Origin: Hymenobacter sublimis
GTDB taxonomy: Bacteria > Bacteroidota > Bacteroidia > Cytophagales > Hymenobacteraceae
Assembly (NCBI RefSeq): GCF_023101345.1
Contig: NZ_CP095848.1
Span: forward strand, 557,501 to 621,500
Reading direction: 5' to 3'
DNA length: 64,000 nt
Part shown: piece by piece, positions 34,985 through 42,040 of the stretch
How positions within the stretch are numbered: position 1 is the first letter of the stretch
Layout of the letters: every line of letters begins with the position of its first letter
Made by a program: the position numbers and the translations under genes
Notes under the pieces: model-generated
Told to the model about the DNA's origin: nothing
The model's database searches: none
Seen by the model: only the letters and a program-made list of their open reading frames with translations

Positions 34985-35482
34985 CTAGAGCCAGGCGGCG
35001 CTGAGGGCGTAGTACACGGCCATTACCCCGGAAAATACTGCGCTAACTACAAAGCGCCACTCCGCCGATACTCGGTTCTGGATGTAGTAATTTACCACCA
35101 GCGAAACCGGAATATTCAGCACAAACGAGCGGGTAGCCAGCGGCACCAGGTCCCAGGTAATCTGCTCCGGCTGGCCCGAAAAAAACCGGAGAAACACGTA
35201 GTGGCGGGCAATCCAGAGCGGATTAAAGTAGGCCAACGACAAGGCCGCCCGCATCCATTTGGCGCTTAGGCTGGCGGAGGCGCTGGCGGGAATGCGCTGG
35301 TCGAGCCAGCGGAAATAGGCGGGCACTTCCCAGGAATAGAGCAGGCCCCCAACCAGGGCCATGCCCAGCAGGCGGCCCCAGGAAAACTCGTGTAGTAAAA
35401 GCGCCGCGGCCGTGTCGCCGGCGGCGTAAATCAGGAATCCACGGAGGTGGTTGCGTAGTTGGGTTGAGCGAGTGAGGTCCAA
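34985..35482 (-). CDS. Small integral membrane protein in the xdh operon, unknown function
   Basis: 165 aa with about four hydrophobic segments: IYAAGDTAAALLL, LGMALVGGLLYSW, SFVLNIPVSLVVNYYI and VVSAVFSGVMAVYYALSAAWL. The pattern AAGDTAAALL, YFRWLDQRI and a late LNIPVSLVVNYYI recalls Mpv17/PMP22-like proteins, but only loosely. The start overlaps the 3' end of xdhB by 52 bp in another frame, so it is tightly coupled to the xanthine dehydrogenase genes. A transport or anchoring role is possible but not shown. Confidence 0.72.
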   Translation of the reverse strand: MDLTRSTQLRNHLRGFLIYAAGDTAAALLLHEFSWGRLLGMALVGGLLYSWEVPAYFRWLDQRIPASASASLSAKWMRAALSLAYFNPLWIARHYVFLRFFSGQPEQITWDLVPLATRSFVLNIPVSLVVNYYIQNRVSAEWRFVVSAVFSGVMAVYYALSAAWL

Positions 35483-37752
35483 GCGGCGGGGGTACTAGGG
35501 GCGTCGGGGTACAGATTAAGAAGAACTTTTTCGGGCGTCATGGGGGCCGAAAAAGGCAAAGGAGCGTCGGGGCGGAAGGCTCGCACGGCGTCGCGCAGGG
35601 CGAAATACGCACCGATGCCGTACATGAGCGGCGGTTCGCCCACGGCTTTGGAGCGCAGCACGGCCCGCGGGTGGCCGGGCGTATCCAGAAAATGCACATC
35701 CAGCACTTTAGGCGCCGAATACAGGTCCGGGATTTTGTAGGAGTTCAAAGAGTTGCTTAGCAGACGGCCTTCCTCGTTATACACGAGCTCCTCCAGAGTC
35801 ATCCAGCCAATGCCTTGCACGGCGCCGCCCTCAATCTGCCCCCGGTCGATGGCTGGGTTGAGGCTCTGGCCGAAATCGTGGGCAATGCGCACGGCCTCTA
35901 CCTCATAGGTGCCGCGCAAACAGTCAACCCGCACGGTGGTCAGGGCCGTGCCGTATACGTGGTAGGCGAAGGGGTAGCCCTGGTTCGTGTCGGCATTGAA
36001 GTGCAGGTCAGGGGTAGCGTAGTGCGCGTTTTCCGACAGGCTGATGCGCTGCCAATACGCCGCCGAAACCAGTTTCTCCCAGGTTGAGTCGGCGGGCCGG
36101 CCAGCGGCCAGCACCTGCTCGTTCTCGATGTGTAGGCCTTCGTAATCCAGTTTCAGCTCGGTGGCCGCTAGGCGGAGCAGCCGCTCGCGCAGAGCTAGGC
36201 AGGCCAGCTCAGTAGCTTTGCCGTTGAGGTCGGCGGTAGCGGAGGCGGCCGAGGGCGACGTGTTGGCGACTCGGGTAGTATTAGTGCTTTCTACCTTGAT
36301 GCGGCTCTCGGAGATGCCCAGCGTGCGGGCCGCTACCTGCGCAATTTTGGTGTTCACGCCCTGGCCCATTTCTACCGCCCCGGTGCTCACGCCCACGGAG
36401 CCATCGGTGTAAATGTGCACCAACGCCCGGGCCTGATTCATGGCCGTTTTGGTAAAGGAAATGCCAAAGCAAATGGGCATCACAGCCAGGCCCTTCTTCA
36501 CCAGCTTATGCGCCCGGTTGAACTCTTCCACCTCGCGGCGCAGGGTAGGCAAGTTGTAGAGCGTAGCAGCCGTGTCCCAGGCCTGCTCGGCGTGGCAGCC
36601 TTCGGTGGGCTGGCGGTACGGAAACAGGTCGCCCTCGCGCAGCAAATTGCGGCGCTGTATCTCGCTGGCGGCCAGGCCCAGCTGCTCGGCGGCGCAGGCA
36701 ATGGCCGACTCAATAACGAACATGCCCTGCGGCCCACCGAAGCCCCGAAAGGCCGTGTTGGGCGGCAGGTTGGTGCGGCAGCTGTAGGCCGTAGCCGTCA
36801 CGTTCGGGATGAAGTAGGTATTGGTGGCGTGGAACAGGGTGCGCTCCAGCACGGCCGGGGAAAGGTCGGCGGCGGCGCCGGCATTCTGGAAGAAAGTCGC
36901 CTCATAGGCCACAATCTTCAGGTCGGCATCCAGCCCGATTTTAAAGTCGGAGGAGTAGGGGTGGCGCTTGCCGGTCATGCGCATGTCGGCCATGCGGTCC
37001 AGCACCAGCTTCACGGGGCGGCGGACCACGAAAGCGCCCAGGCCAGCCAGAGCGCCCCAGGGCGTGGCCTGGTCTTCCTTGCCGCCGAAGCCGCCCCCGA
37101 GACGGGTAACGTCGACCTCCACTTGGTGCATGCCTACCCCCAGCACGCGCGCGGTGTGGCGCTGCACGGCCGTGGGACCCTGGGTAGAGGACACGATGCG
37201 CACCCCGCCCATTTCCGTCGGGAAGGCGTAAGCGCCCTGGGTTTCAATGTACAAGTGCTCCTGCCCACCCGATTCGGCCACGCCCTCAAACACGTGCGCG
37301 CACCCGGCCCAGGCGGACCCGGAGTCACCGAGGCGAAAGGTACGGGGCGGCACAATCAGCTCGCCCTGGGCGGCGGCGGTGCGCGGGTCAACGGTCACGG
37401 GCAGGGGCGCAATGTCTAGCCGGATGTGGGGCAGGGCGGCCTGGGCGGCGTGTTCTGATTCGGCCAGCACCAGGGCCACCGGCTGGCCCCGGAAGTGCAC
37501 GTGCCCCTCGGCCAGCAGGGGCTCATCGGGCACGATACCACCAATCTGGTTTTCGCCCGGAATGTCCTGGGCCGTGATGATGCGCACCACGCCGGGCTGC
37601 TGCAGCGCGGCCGCTACATCAACGCTCAGCAGCTGCCCATGTGCCACCGGCGACTCTACCACCGCCGCGTACAGGGTGCCGTGCTGCACCGGAATATCAT
37701 CGAGGTACTGAGACTCGCCGCGCACGTGGCGGGCCGGATCGAGGTGGTTCAT
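35431..37752 (-). CDS. xdhB: Xanthine dehydrogenase, molybdopterin-binding subunit
   Basis: 773 aa. Large subunit that oxidises hypoxanthine and xanthine at the molybdenum centre. Visible family motifs: GGGFGGKEDQATPWGALAG, NTAFRGFGGPQGMFVIESA, TGAVEMGQGVNTKIAQVAA, QIEGGAVQGIGWMTLEELVY, and AVGEPPLMYGIGAYFALRDA with the active-site Glu of the GEPP motif. It is encoded downstream of xdhA and upstream of the membrane protein and xdhC, all on the minus strand. The cofactor is presumably sulfurated by XdhC. Confidence 0.95.
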   Translation of the reverse strand: MNHLDPARHVRGESQYLDDIPVQHGTLYAAVVESPVAHGQLLSVDVAAALQQPGVVRIITAQDIPGENQIGGIVPDEPLLAEGHVHFRGQPVALVLAESEHAAQAALPHIRLDIAPLPVTVDPRTAAAQGELIVPPRTFRLGDSGSAWAGCAHVFEGVAESGGQEHLYIETQGAYAFPTEMGGVRIVSSTQGPTAVQRHTARVLGVGMHQVEVDVTRLGGGFGGKEDQATPWGALAGLGAFVVRRPVKLVLDRMADMRMTGKRHPYSSDFKIGLDADLKIVAYEATFFQNAGAAADLSPAVLERTLFHATNTYFIPNVTATAYSCRTNLPPNTAFRGFGGPQGMFVIESAIACAAEQLGLAASEIQRRNLLREGDLFPYRQPTEGCHAEQAWDTAATLYNLPTLRREVEEFNRAHKLVKKGLAVMPICFGISFTKTAMNQARALVHIYTDGSVGVSTGAVEMGQGVNTKIAQVAARTLGISESRIKVESTNTTRVANTSPSAASATADLNGKATELACLALRERLLRLAATELKLDYEGLHIENEQVLAAGRPADSTWEKLVSAAYWQRISLSENAHYATPDLHFNADTNQGYPFAYHVYGTALTTVRVDCLRGTYEVEAVRIAHDFGQSLNPAIDRGQIEGGAVQGIGWMTLEELVYNEEGRLLSNSLNSYKIPDLYSAPKVLDVHFLDTPGHPRAVLRSKAVGEPPLMYGIGAYFALRDAVRAFRPDAPLPFSAPMTPEKVLLNLYPDAPSTPAAWTSLAQPNYATTSVDS

Positions 37753-37781
37753 GGACGGTGAAATAGTGAATGAGTAAGGCA

Positions 37782-37948
37782 GTGAATAAGTGACTGAGTA
37801 AAGTAGATCAACCAGCTGTCATCCCGAGCCTGCGAAGGACCTTGCTACGGCAGCACGATAATCGGTACAACGACATGTTCACGCGCGGTAAGATCCTTGG
37901 GCTACCGCCTCAGAATGATTGATCTACCTCACTCAGTCACTCATTCAC
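37782..37948. repeat. Nested inverted-repeat element, family member 5
   Basis: Outer arms 37782-37799 (GTGAATAAGTGACTGAGT) and 37931-37948 pair with one mismatch. Inside are GTAGATCAA / TTGATCTAC arms and an imperfect core beginning GTCATCCCGAGCC. The right arm runs into the last codons of xdhA, which ends at 37937. Plan and outer-arm sequence match the element at 6883-7103. Confidence 0.75.
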
Positions 37949-39379
37949 TATCTCACCAAAGTGGGCGGTGAGCAACTGCCGGAGCAGCAGGCGCTTGTAG
38001 TGCTCGGTGCCGCGCACGTCGCTGATGGGGCTGATTTCCTGTTGGGCCAGCGCCAGGGCTTGTTGCACCGTCTCGGCCGATAGAGGTTGGCCCGCCAGCC
38101 ACTCGCTGGTGCGGCGCAACAGCAGCGGAATGGGCCCCACGCCGCCGGCCGACAGCCGCGCCTCCCGGATAACGCCGTCTTGAATCCGCAGCCAGGCGGC
38201 GGTATTTACGCTGGCAATATCCAGGTGAGTGCGCTTCGATACTTTCTCGAAGTTGAATACATCGGTGGGGGTAGGGGCCACAAACCGGATTTCCCGCACC
38301 TGCTCGTCGGGGGCTTTGGCCAGCTGCTTGTAGCCCTGGTACAACTCCGCCAGCGGCAAGCCTCGGCGCTGACCCGTGGCATTTTCCAGTTCGATTTCAG
38401 CGCCCAAAGCCAGAAACAGAATAGTCAGGTCGCCGATGGGAGAGGCGTTAATGAAGTTGCCCGCCACGGTACCCATCTGCCGAATAGGAGTGCTGCTGAC
38501 CAGCTTCAGAAAGCGGGGCAGGGCCGGCAGCGCCGCCAGCATCACCTCCGACTCCAGGAGCTGCTGGGCCGTGGTGGCGGCTCCCAGCACTATGGTGCCT
38601 GCCTCCGTGCGCCGGATGCCGCGCAGGGCTGGCTGGTTGTACAGCAACTCCACCGGCACGGCGCGCACCTGCTCCGGGCGCTGCACCAGCAAATCGGTGC
38701 CGCCGCCTAGCAGTTGGGGCCGGGTTTCGGCTTGGCCAGCGGGCCCGGTTGGCGCTGGGGTAGGCGTTGCGCCGTTGCCGTGCGCGGCTAAGTCGCGCAG
38801 AGTGGCAAGTTTGCCGGGCATGTCGGCGAAGTAGGAGGGCACGAAGCCTTGGGCCGCTAGCCAGGGTAGGGAGGTAGCCGCCGGGCGCTGGGTTAGCTGC
38901 TCCTGCAAGTGCTGAGCGGCCCGTTCTAAGCTTTTGTAGCCGGTGCAGCGGCAGATGTTACCGTCCATGGCCGCCCGCACCGATTCTGGAGTGCTGGGCT
39001 TGGGGCTAAGGGCGTGGCCAGTCAGGGACATGACGAAACCCACGGTGCAAAAACCGCACTGGGAGCCGCCTTCCGCCACAATAGCCTGCTGCACGGGCGT
39101 AAGCGCGCCGCGCGCCGCGTTAATGCCCTCCACCGTTACCACGTGCTTGCCATGAGCATTGCCGAGCGGAGTCAGGCAGGAGGTCATCGACTGGTAGCTG
39201 ATTATATCGGCGCCCGGCGTCAGCTCTCCTACCAGCACCGTGCAGGCCCCACAGTCGCCTTCGCGGCACCCAATTTTAGTACCCGTCAGGTGCTGGTTGT
39301 AGCGCACAAAATCCAGCAGGGTACTACCAGCAGGCTGGGTGGTTTGGATGAGCTGGTTGTTGAGATAAAAGTGGAGCAT
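37937..39379 (-). CDS. xdhA: Xanthine dehydrogenase small subunit (2Fe-2S and FAD domains)
   Basis: 480 aa. The N-terminal plant-type [2Fe-2S] domain has Cys in GCREGDCGACTVLVG; the second cluster domain has QCGFCTVGFVMS and NICRCTGYKSL. A FAD-binding domain follows (LLGGGTDLLVQ, GTVAGNFINASPIGD), then a CO-dehydrogenase flavoprotein C-terminal domain. It passes electrons from the molybdenum centre of XdhB to NAD+ or another acceptor. First gene of the operon, with xdhB 184 bp downstream across a stem-loop element. Confidence 0.95.
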   Translation of the reverse strand: MLHFYLNNQLIQTTQPAGSTLLDFVRYNQHLTGTKIGCREGDCGACTVLVGELTPGADIISYQSMTSCLTPLGNAHGKHVVTVEGINAARGALTPVQQAIVAEGGSQCGFCTVGFVMSLTGHALSPKPSTPESVRAAMDGNICRCTGYKSLERAAQHLQEQLTQRPAATSLPWLAAQGFVPSYFADMPGKLATLRDLAAHGNGATPTPAPTGPAGQAETRPQLLGGGTDLLVQRPEQVRAVPVELLYNQPALRGIRRTEAGTIVLGAATTAQQLLESEVMLAALPALPRFLKLVSSTPIRQMGTVAGNFINASPIGDLTILFLALGAEIELENATGQRRGLPLAELYQGYKQLAKAPDEQVREIRFVAPTPTDVFNFEKVSKRTHLDIASVNTAAWLRIQDGVIREARLSAGGVGPIPLLLRRTSEWLAGQPLSAETVQQALALAQQEISPISDVRGTEHYKRLLLRQLLTAHFGEIVNE

Positions 39380-39694
39380 AGAGGCACCGAAAGCTAGAAA
39401 CGGACAGGAAAGTTACGGTTTTTTGGCCGGTGGTGTAACATTACGGTAACAGGGTGGGCAGTATTCGCGCAGGTAGTTGAAGCTGGTGTTTCGAGCGGCG
39501 CGAGCTCAGTTTCGGCCCGCGCCGCCGGCTCTACACCCTGGCTGTGGCCAAAGCGCAGGGAGCGAAGAAGAGCGGCAGAAACCCGTAGCGAGTCAGTGTT
39601 CCTCATGCTTGCGTTCTACCTCGGGCTCTTTTGTCTACTTTCGGCTTGGTTTTGGCCCTGAGCCAGCATTCGTCGCGTCTAGCCTTTCTGCCCT
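39380..39694. other. 315-bp gap between xdhA and a divergent lipoprotein gene
   Basis: A 70-codon minus-strand frame at 39394-39606 has a biased, Arg/Ala-rich composition with no motif and is not called. No clear hairpin is seen. A promoter-like TACTTTCG lies at 39636 for the plus-strand gene. Confidence 0.6.
39636..39643 (+). promoter_or_regulatory. Possible -7 box (TACTTTCG) for the lipoprotein gene
   Basis: TACTTTCG 51 bases upstream of ATG 39695; it is the same 8-mer as at 3498 and 40741. Confidence 0.4.
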
Positions 39695-40645
39695 ATGTAT
39701 TTTTTCTCCTCCTTCCGCTCCGCCCTGAGCCTGGCCGCCGGGGCCAGCCTGCTGTTTTCCGCCTCCTGCACTGCCCCGCGCGCCATCGTGAGTACGGGTA
39801 AGGTAACGCCCCGGGGCGAGTTCCGGGTGGGCGGCAACGTTTCTTTTAACGCTCCTACCCAAACCATTGGCAAGGTAGGATCAACCCTAAAATCGGCCGC
39901 CGAGAACCTGGCCAATAAAGCGGCTAACGACACCGTAAACTACAACCAGACGGTAGAAAAGCTGCAGGTGGCCGCCATTGCCTACGCCCTCGACCCAGTG
40001 CGGCCATCCTCCGACCTCTACCTGCGCTACGGGGTTGTCGAGCGCATCGATGTGGGCTACAAATATGCCTTCGGCTCCCACGTTTTCGACGCCATGTATC
40101 AGTTTATGGGCCCCACGGGCACGCCTGAAAATCCCGGCAGCCGGGAGGCGGGCGCCACCTACGGCAGCATTGGCCTGCAGTACGCCACGCAGCGGGCCAA
40201 GCTGCCCAACATCCCGTTTCTGGATGATGTGAACACGCTCCTCGGCTTCAAGGCTACCCGCCACGATGTGCTGGTGCCACTGGTATTTAGCAAATCCTTG
40301 GGCGTGGAAGAGGAAATTGGGGCTATTTCCTACGGGCTGGTGTACGCGCATACGTTTCTACGCTACGGACTCACGCCGGGCAACCTTTACAACGGCCCCG
40401 GCAGCAGCTACGTGACGGGCAAAGTGCCGGAGCTGCCCACGGCCCGGCGCAACTTCAGCTCCTTCGGGGCCTTCTTTAATGCCAAGTTGGGCTACCGCTA
40501 CGCCTACGTCATTCCGGCCCTTTCGGTGTACTACCAGAACTACGGCGAGTTCCAGCTGCTGAACAACAAAACCACCAAGCTCAGCGGCTTTACCTTCATT
40601 CCGAGCCTGGGCCTGCAGTTCCGTGTGCCCTCGGGCCGCCGCTAA
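39695..40645 (+). CDS. Envelope protein, putative outer-membrane lipoprotein
   Basis: 316 aa with a secretion signal ending near LLFSASCTAP; the Cys25 position could be a lipobox, though the -3 residue is Ser. The mature protein has Gly- and aromatic-rich beta strands (YLRYGVVERIDVGYKYAFGS, LGYRYAYVIPALSVYYQNYG, FIPSLGLQFRVPSGRR), consistent with a small outer-membrane barrel. I do not recognise a function. It is followed by a terminator-like hairpin at 40658-40697, then the glycosyltransferase gene. Confidence 0.8.
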   Translation: MYFFSSFRSALSLAAGASLLFSASCTAPRAIVSTGKVTPRGEFRVGGNVSFNAPTQTIGKVGSTLKSAAENLANKAANDTVNYNQTVEKLQVAAIAYALDPVRPSSDLYLRYGVVERIDVGYKYAFGSHVFDAMYQFMGPTGTPENPGSREAGATYGSIGLQYATQRAKLPNIPFLDDVNTLLGFKATRHDVLVPLVFSKSLGVEEEIGAISYGLVYAHTFLRYGLTPGNLYNGPGSSYVTGKVPELPTARRNFSSFGAFFNAKLGYRYAYVIPALSVYYQNYGEFQLLNNKTTKLSGFTFIPSLGLQFRVPSGRR

Positions 40646-40657
40646 CGGCCTTATGGC

Positions 40658-40697
40658 GCACAAAAAAGCCTGGCCTACTGGTCGGGCTTTTTTGTGC
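40658..40697 (+). terminator. Terminator hairpin after the lipoprotein gene
   Basis: GCACAAAAAAGCC (40658-40670) pairs exactly with GGCTTTTTTGTGC (40685-40697), with a 14-nt loop. The T-run is inside the stem; it sits 12 bases after the stop codon. Confidence 0.8.
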
Positions 40698-40740
40698 ACA
40701 ACTCATCGGCGCCGCTTCCCTACCTCTACCCCGGTTGCAG

Positions 40741-40748
40741 TACTTTCG
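40741..40748 (+). promoter_or_regulatory. Possible -7 box (TACTTTCG) for the glycosyltransferase gene
   Basis: TACTTTCG lies 24 bases upstream of ATG 40773, the same spacing as for lgt. No clear -33 element. Confidence 0.4.
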
Positions 40749-40772
40749 CTGCATCATATTAGGAGTTACGCA

Positions 40773-41837
40773 ATGAATATTCTGTACGGAGTGCCCGGCG
40801 AAGGGCTGGGCCATGCCACCCGCAGCAAAGTAGTAATCGGTCACCTGCTCAGCCAGGGCCACAACGTGTGCGTGGTGAGCAGCTCGCGGGCCTACCACAT
40901 GCTAGCGGCCAACTTTCCCGGCCGGGTTCACGAAATCCGGGGTTTCCACCTGGCCTATAAAGACCTGACGGTGTCTAAGTCGCGCACGGCGACGCTTACC
41001 CTGCGCTCAGCCCCTGAGAACCTGCGGGTGAACTTTCGCAAGTACCGGGAGCTACTCTGCGACTTCGAGCCCGAGGTGGTTATTTCCGATTTCGAGTCGT
41101 TCAGCTTTCTGTTTGCCAAGTGGAAGGGCCTACCCGTTATCAGCATTGATAACATGCAGATTATCAGTCGAGCCCAGCTAGATGTGCCGGTGCCGCCCCA
41201 GGAGCGGCAAAACCTGGCCCTGGCCCGGCAGATTGTGCGGGCCAAGCTGCCGGGCAGCCGCCACTACCTAGTTTCCACCTTCTTCCGCCTGCCCCTGAGT
41301 AAGGAGCGCACCACGCTGGTAGCGCCCATTCTGCGGCCCGAGGTGCTGGCGCTCCAGCCCACGCGCGGCGCTCATGTGCTGGTGTATCAATCGGCTACCA
41401 CCCAAAAAGACCTCATTGCCCAATTGCAGCAGCTGCCCGACCAGGAGTTTCGGGTATACGGCTTCAACAAAGAGGAAAACCACGGCAACGTGCAGCTCCG
41501 GGCTTTCAGCGAGCAGGGCTTCCTAGAAGATTTGGCCAGTGCCCGCGCCGTAGTAACCAACGGGGGCTTTTCCCTGATCAGCGAGGCCGTGTACCTGCAC
41601 AAGCCCATCTGCGCTGTGCCCATTCCGGCGCAGTTTGAGCAGTTTCTGAACGCCGCCCAAGTGCAAAAGCTCGGTTATGGCCGCCACTTCGACGCCATTA
41701 CCCCCGACAACCTGAAGGCGTTTTTGTATGATATCAACCGCTTTGAGGCCGCGCTGAGTACCTACGCGCAACAGGGTAATGAGGAGCTGTTCGAGGCCCT
41801 GGAACACGTGCTGGCCAAGGTGCTGGTGGAGCCGTAA
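40773..41837 (+). CDS. GT28-like glycosyltransferase (MurG/UDP-glycosyltransferase fold)
   Basis: 354 aa from ATG 40773; a longer reading from 40623 would run back through the terminator, so it is rejected. The N-terminal Rossmann half begins MNILYGVPGEGLGHATRS, with the GEGLGH loop typical of GT-B enzymes of the MurG type. The C-terminal half has VVTNGGFSLISEAVYLHKPI and VPIPAQFEQFLNA, the donor-binding loop. Donor and acceptor are unknown; a lipid or cell-surface glycan is likely. It stands alone, with the transporter-fusion gene 203 bp downstream. Confidence 0.87.
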   Translation: MNILYGVPGEGLGHATRSKVVIGHLLSQGHNVCVVSSSRAYHMLAANFPGRVHEIRGFHLAYKDLTVSKSRTATLTLRSAPENLRVNFRKYRELLCDFEPEVVISDFESFSFLFAKWKGLPVISIDNMQIISRAQLDVPVPPQERQNLALARQIVRAKLPGSRHYLVSTFFRLPLSKERTTLVAPILRPEVLALQPTRGAHVLVYQSATTQKDLIAQLQQLPDQEFRVYGFNKEENHGNVQLRAFSEQGFLEDLASARAVVTNGGFSLISEAVYLHKPICAVPIPAQFEQFLNAAQVQKLGYGRHFDAITPDNLKAFLYDINRFEAALSTYAQQGNEELFEALEHVLAKVLVEP

Positions 41838-41905
41838 GCCAGTGCTTTTGCGCTGTTATTTCGCGCGCAGGAAGAATCCGGTTCAGCTTCTTAACCATTA
41901 ACCCC

Positions 41906-41931
41906 GATTCCTCCCGGCACTCGGAATGACA
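41906..41931. repeat. Solitary half of a stem-loop repeat (inferred)
   Basis: GATTCCTCCCGGCACTCGGA followed by ATGACA reads, on the minus strand, as a TGTCATTCCGAG-type arm like those of the large inverted repeats. No matching second arm is seen nearby. Confidence 0.4.
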
Positions 41932-42040
41932 ACTGGGCTGATTTCGGCTGTTCCGATATAAACTCACCACCCGAAAAACCCATGTTGTGCCGCGCCAGGG
42001 TTCTATCTTGCGGCTTCTAGTTCTTACCCTCGAATTTGGA

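Noticed and set aside
36415..37419. 334-codon plus-strand open frame inside xdhB
   Set aside because: Opposite strand to a full set of xanthine dehydrogenase motifs; His/Gly/Arg-rich product without a family.
39394..39606. 70-codon minus-strand frame upstream of xdhA
   Set aside because: Biased Arg/Ala-rich product with no signal, motif or plausible operon link.
40623..40772. 50-residue extension of the glycosyltransferase
   Set aside because: It runs through the terminator hairpin at 40658-40697 and the promoter-like box; the ATG at 40773 begins the conserved fold.
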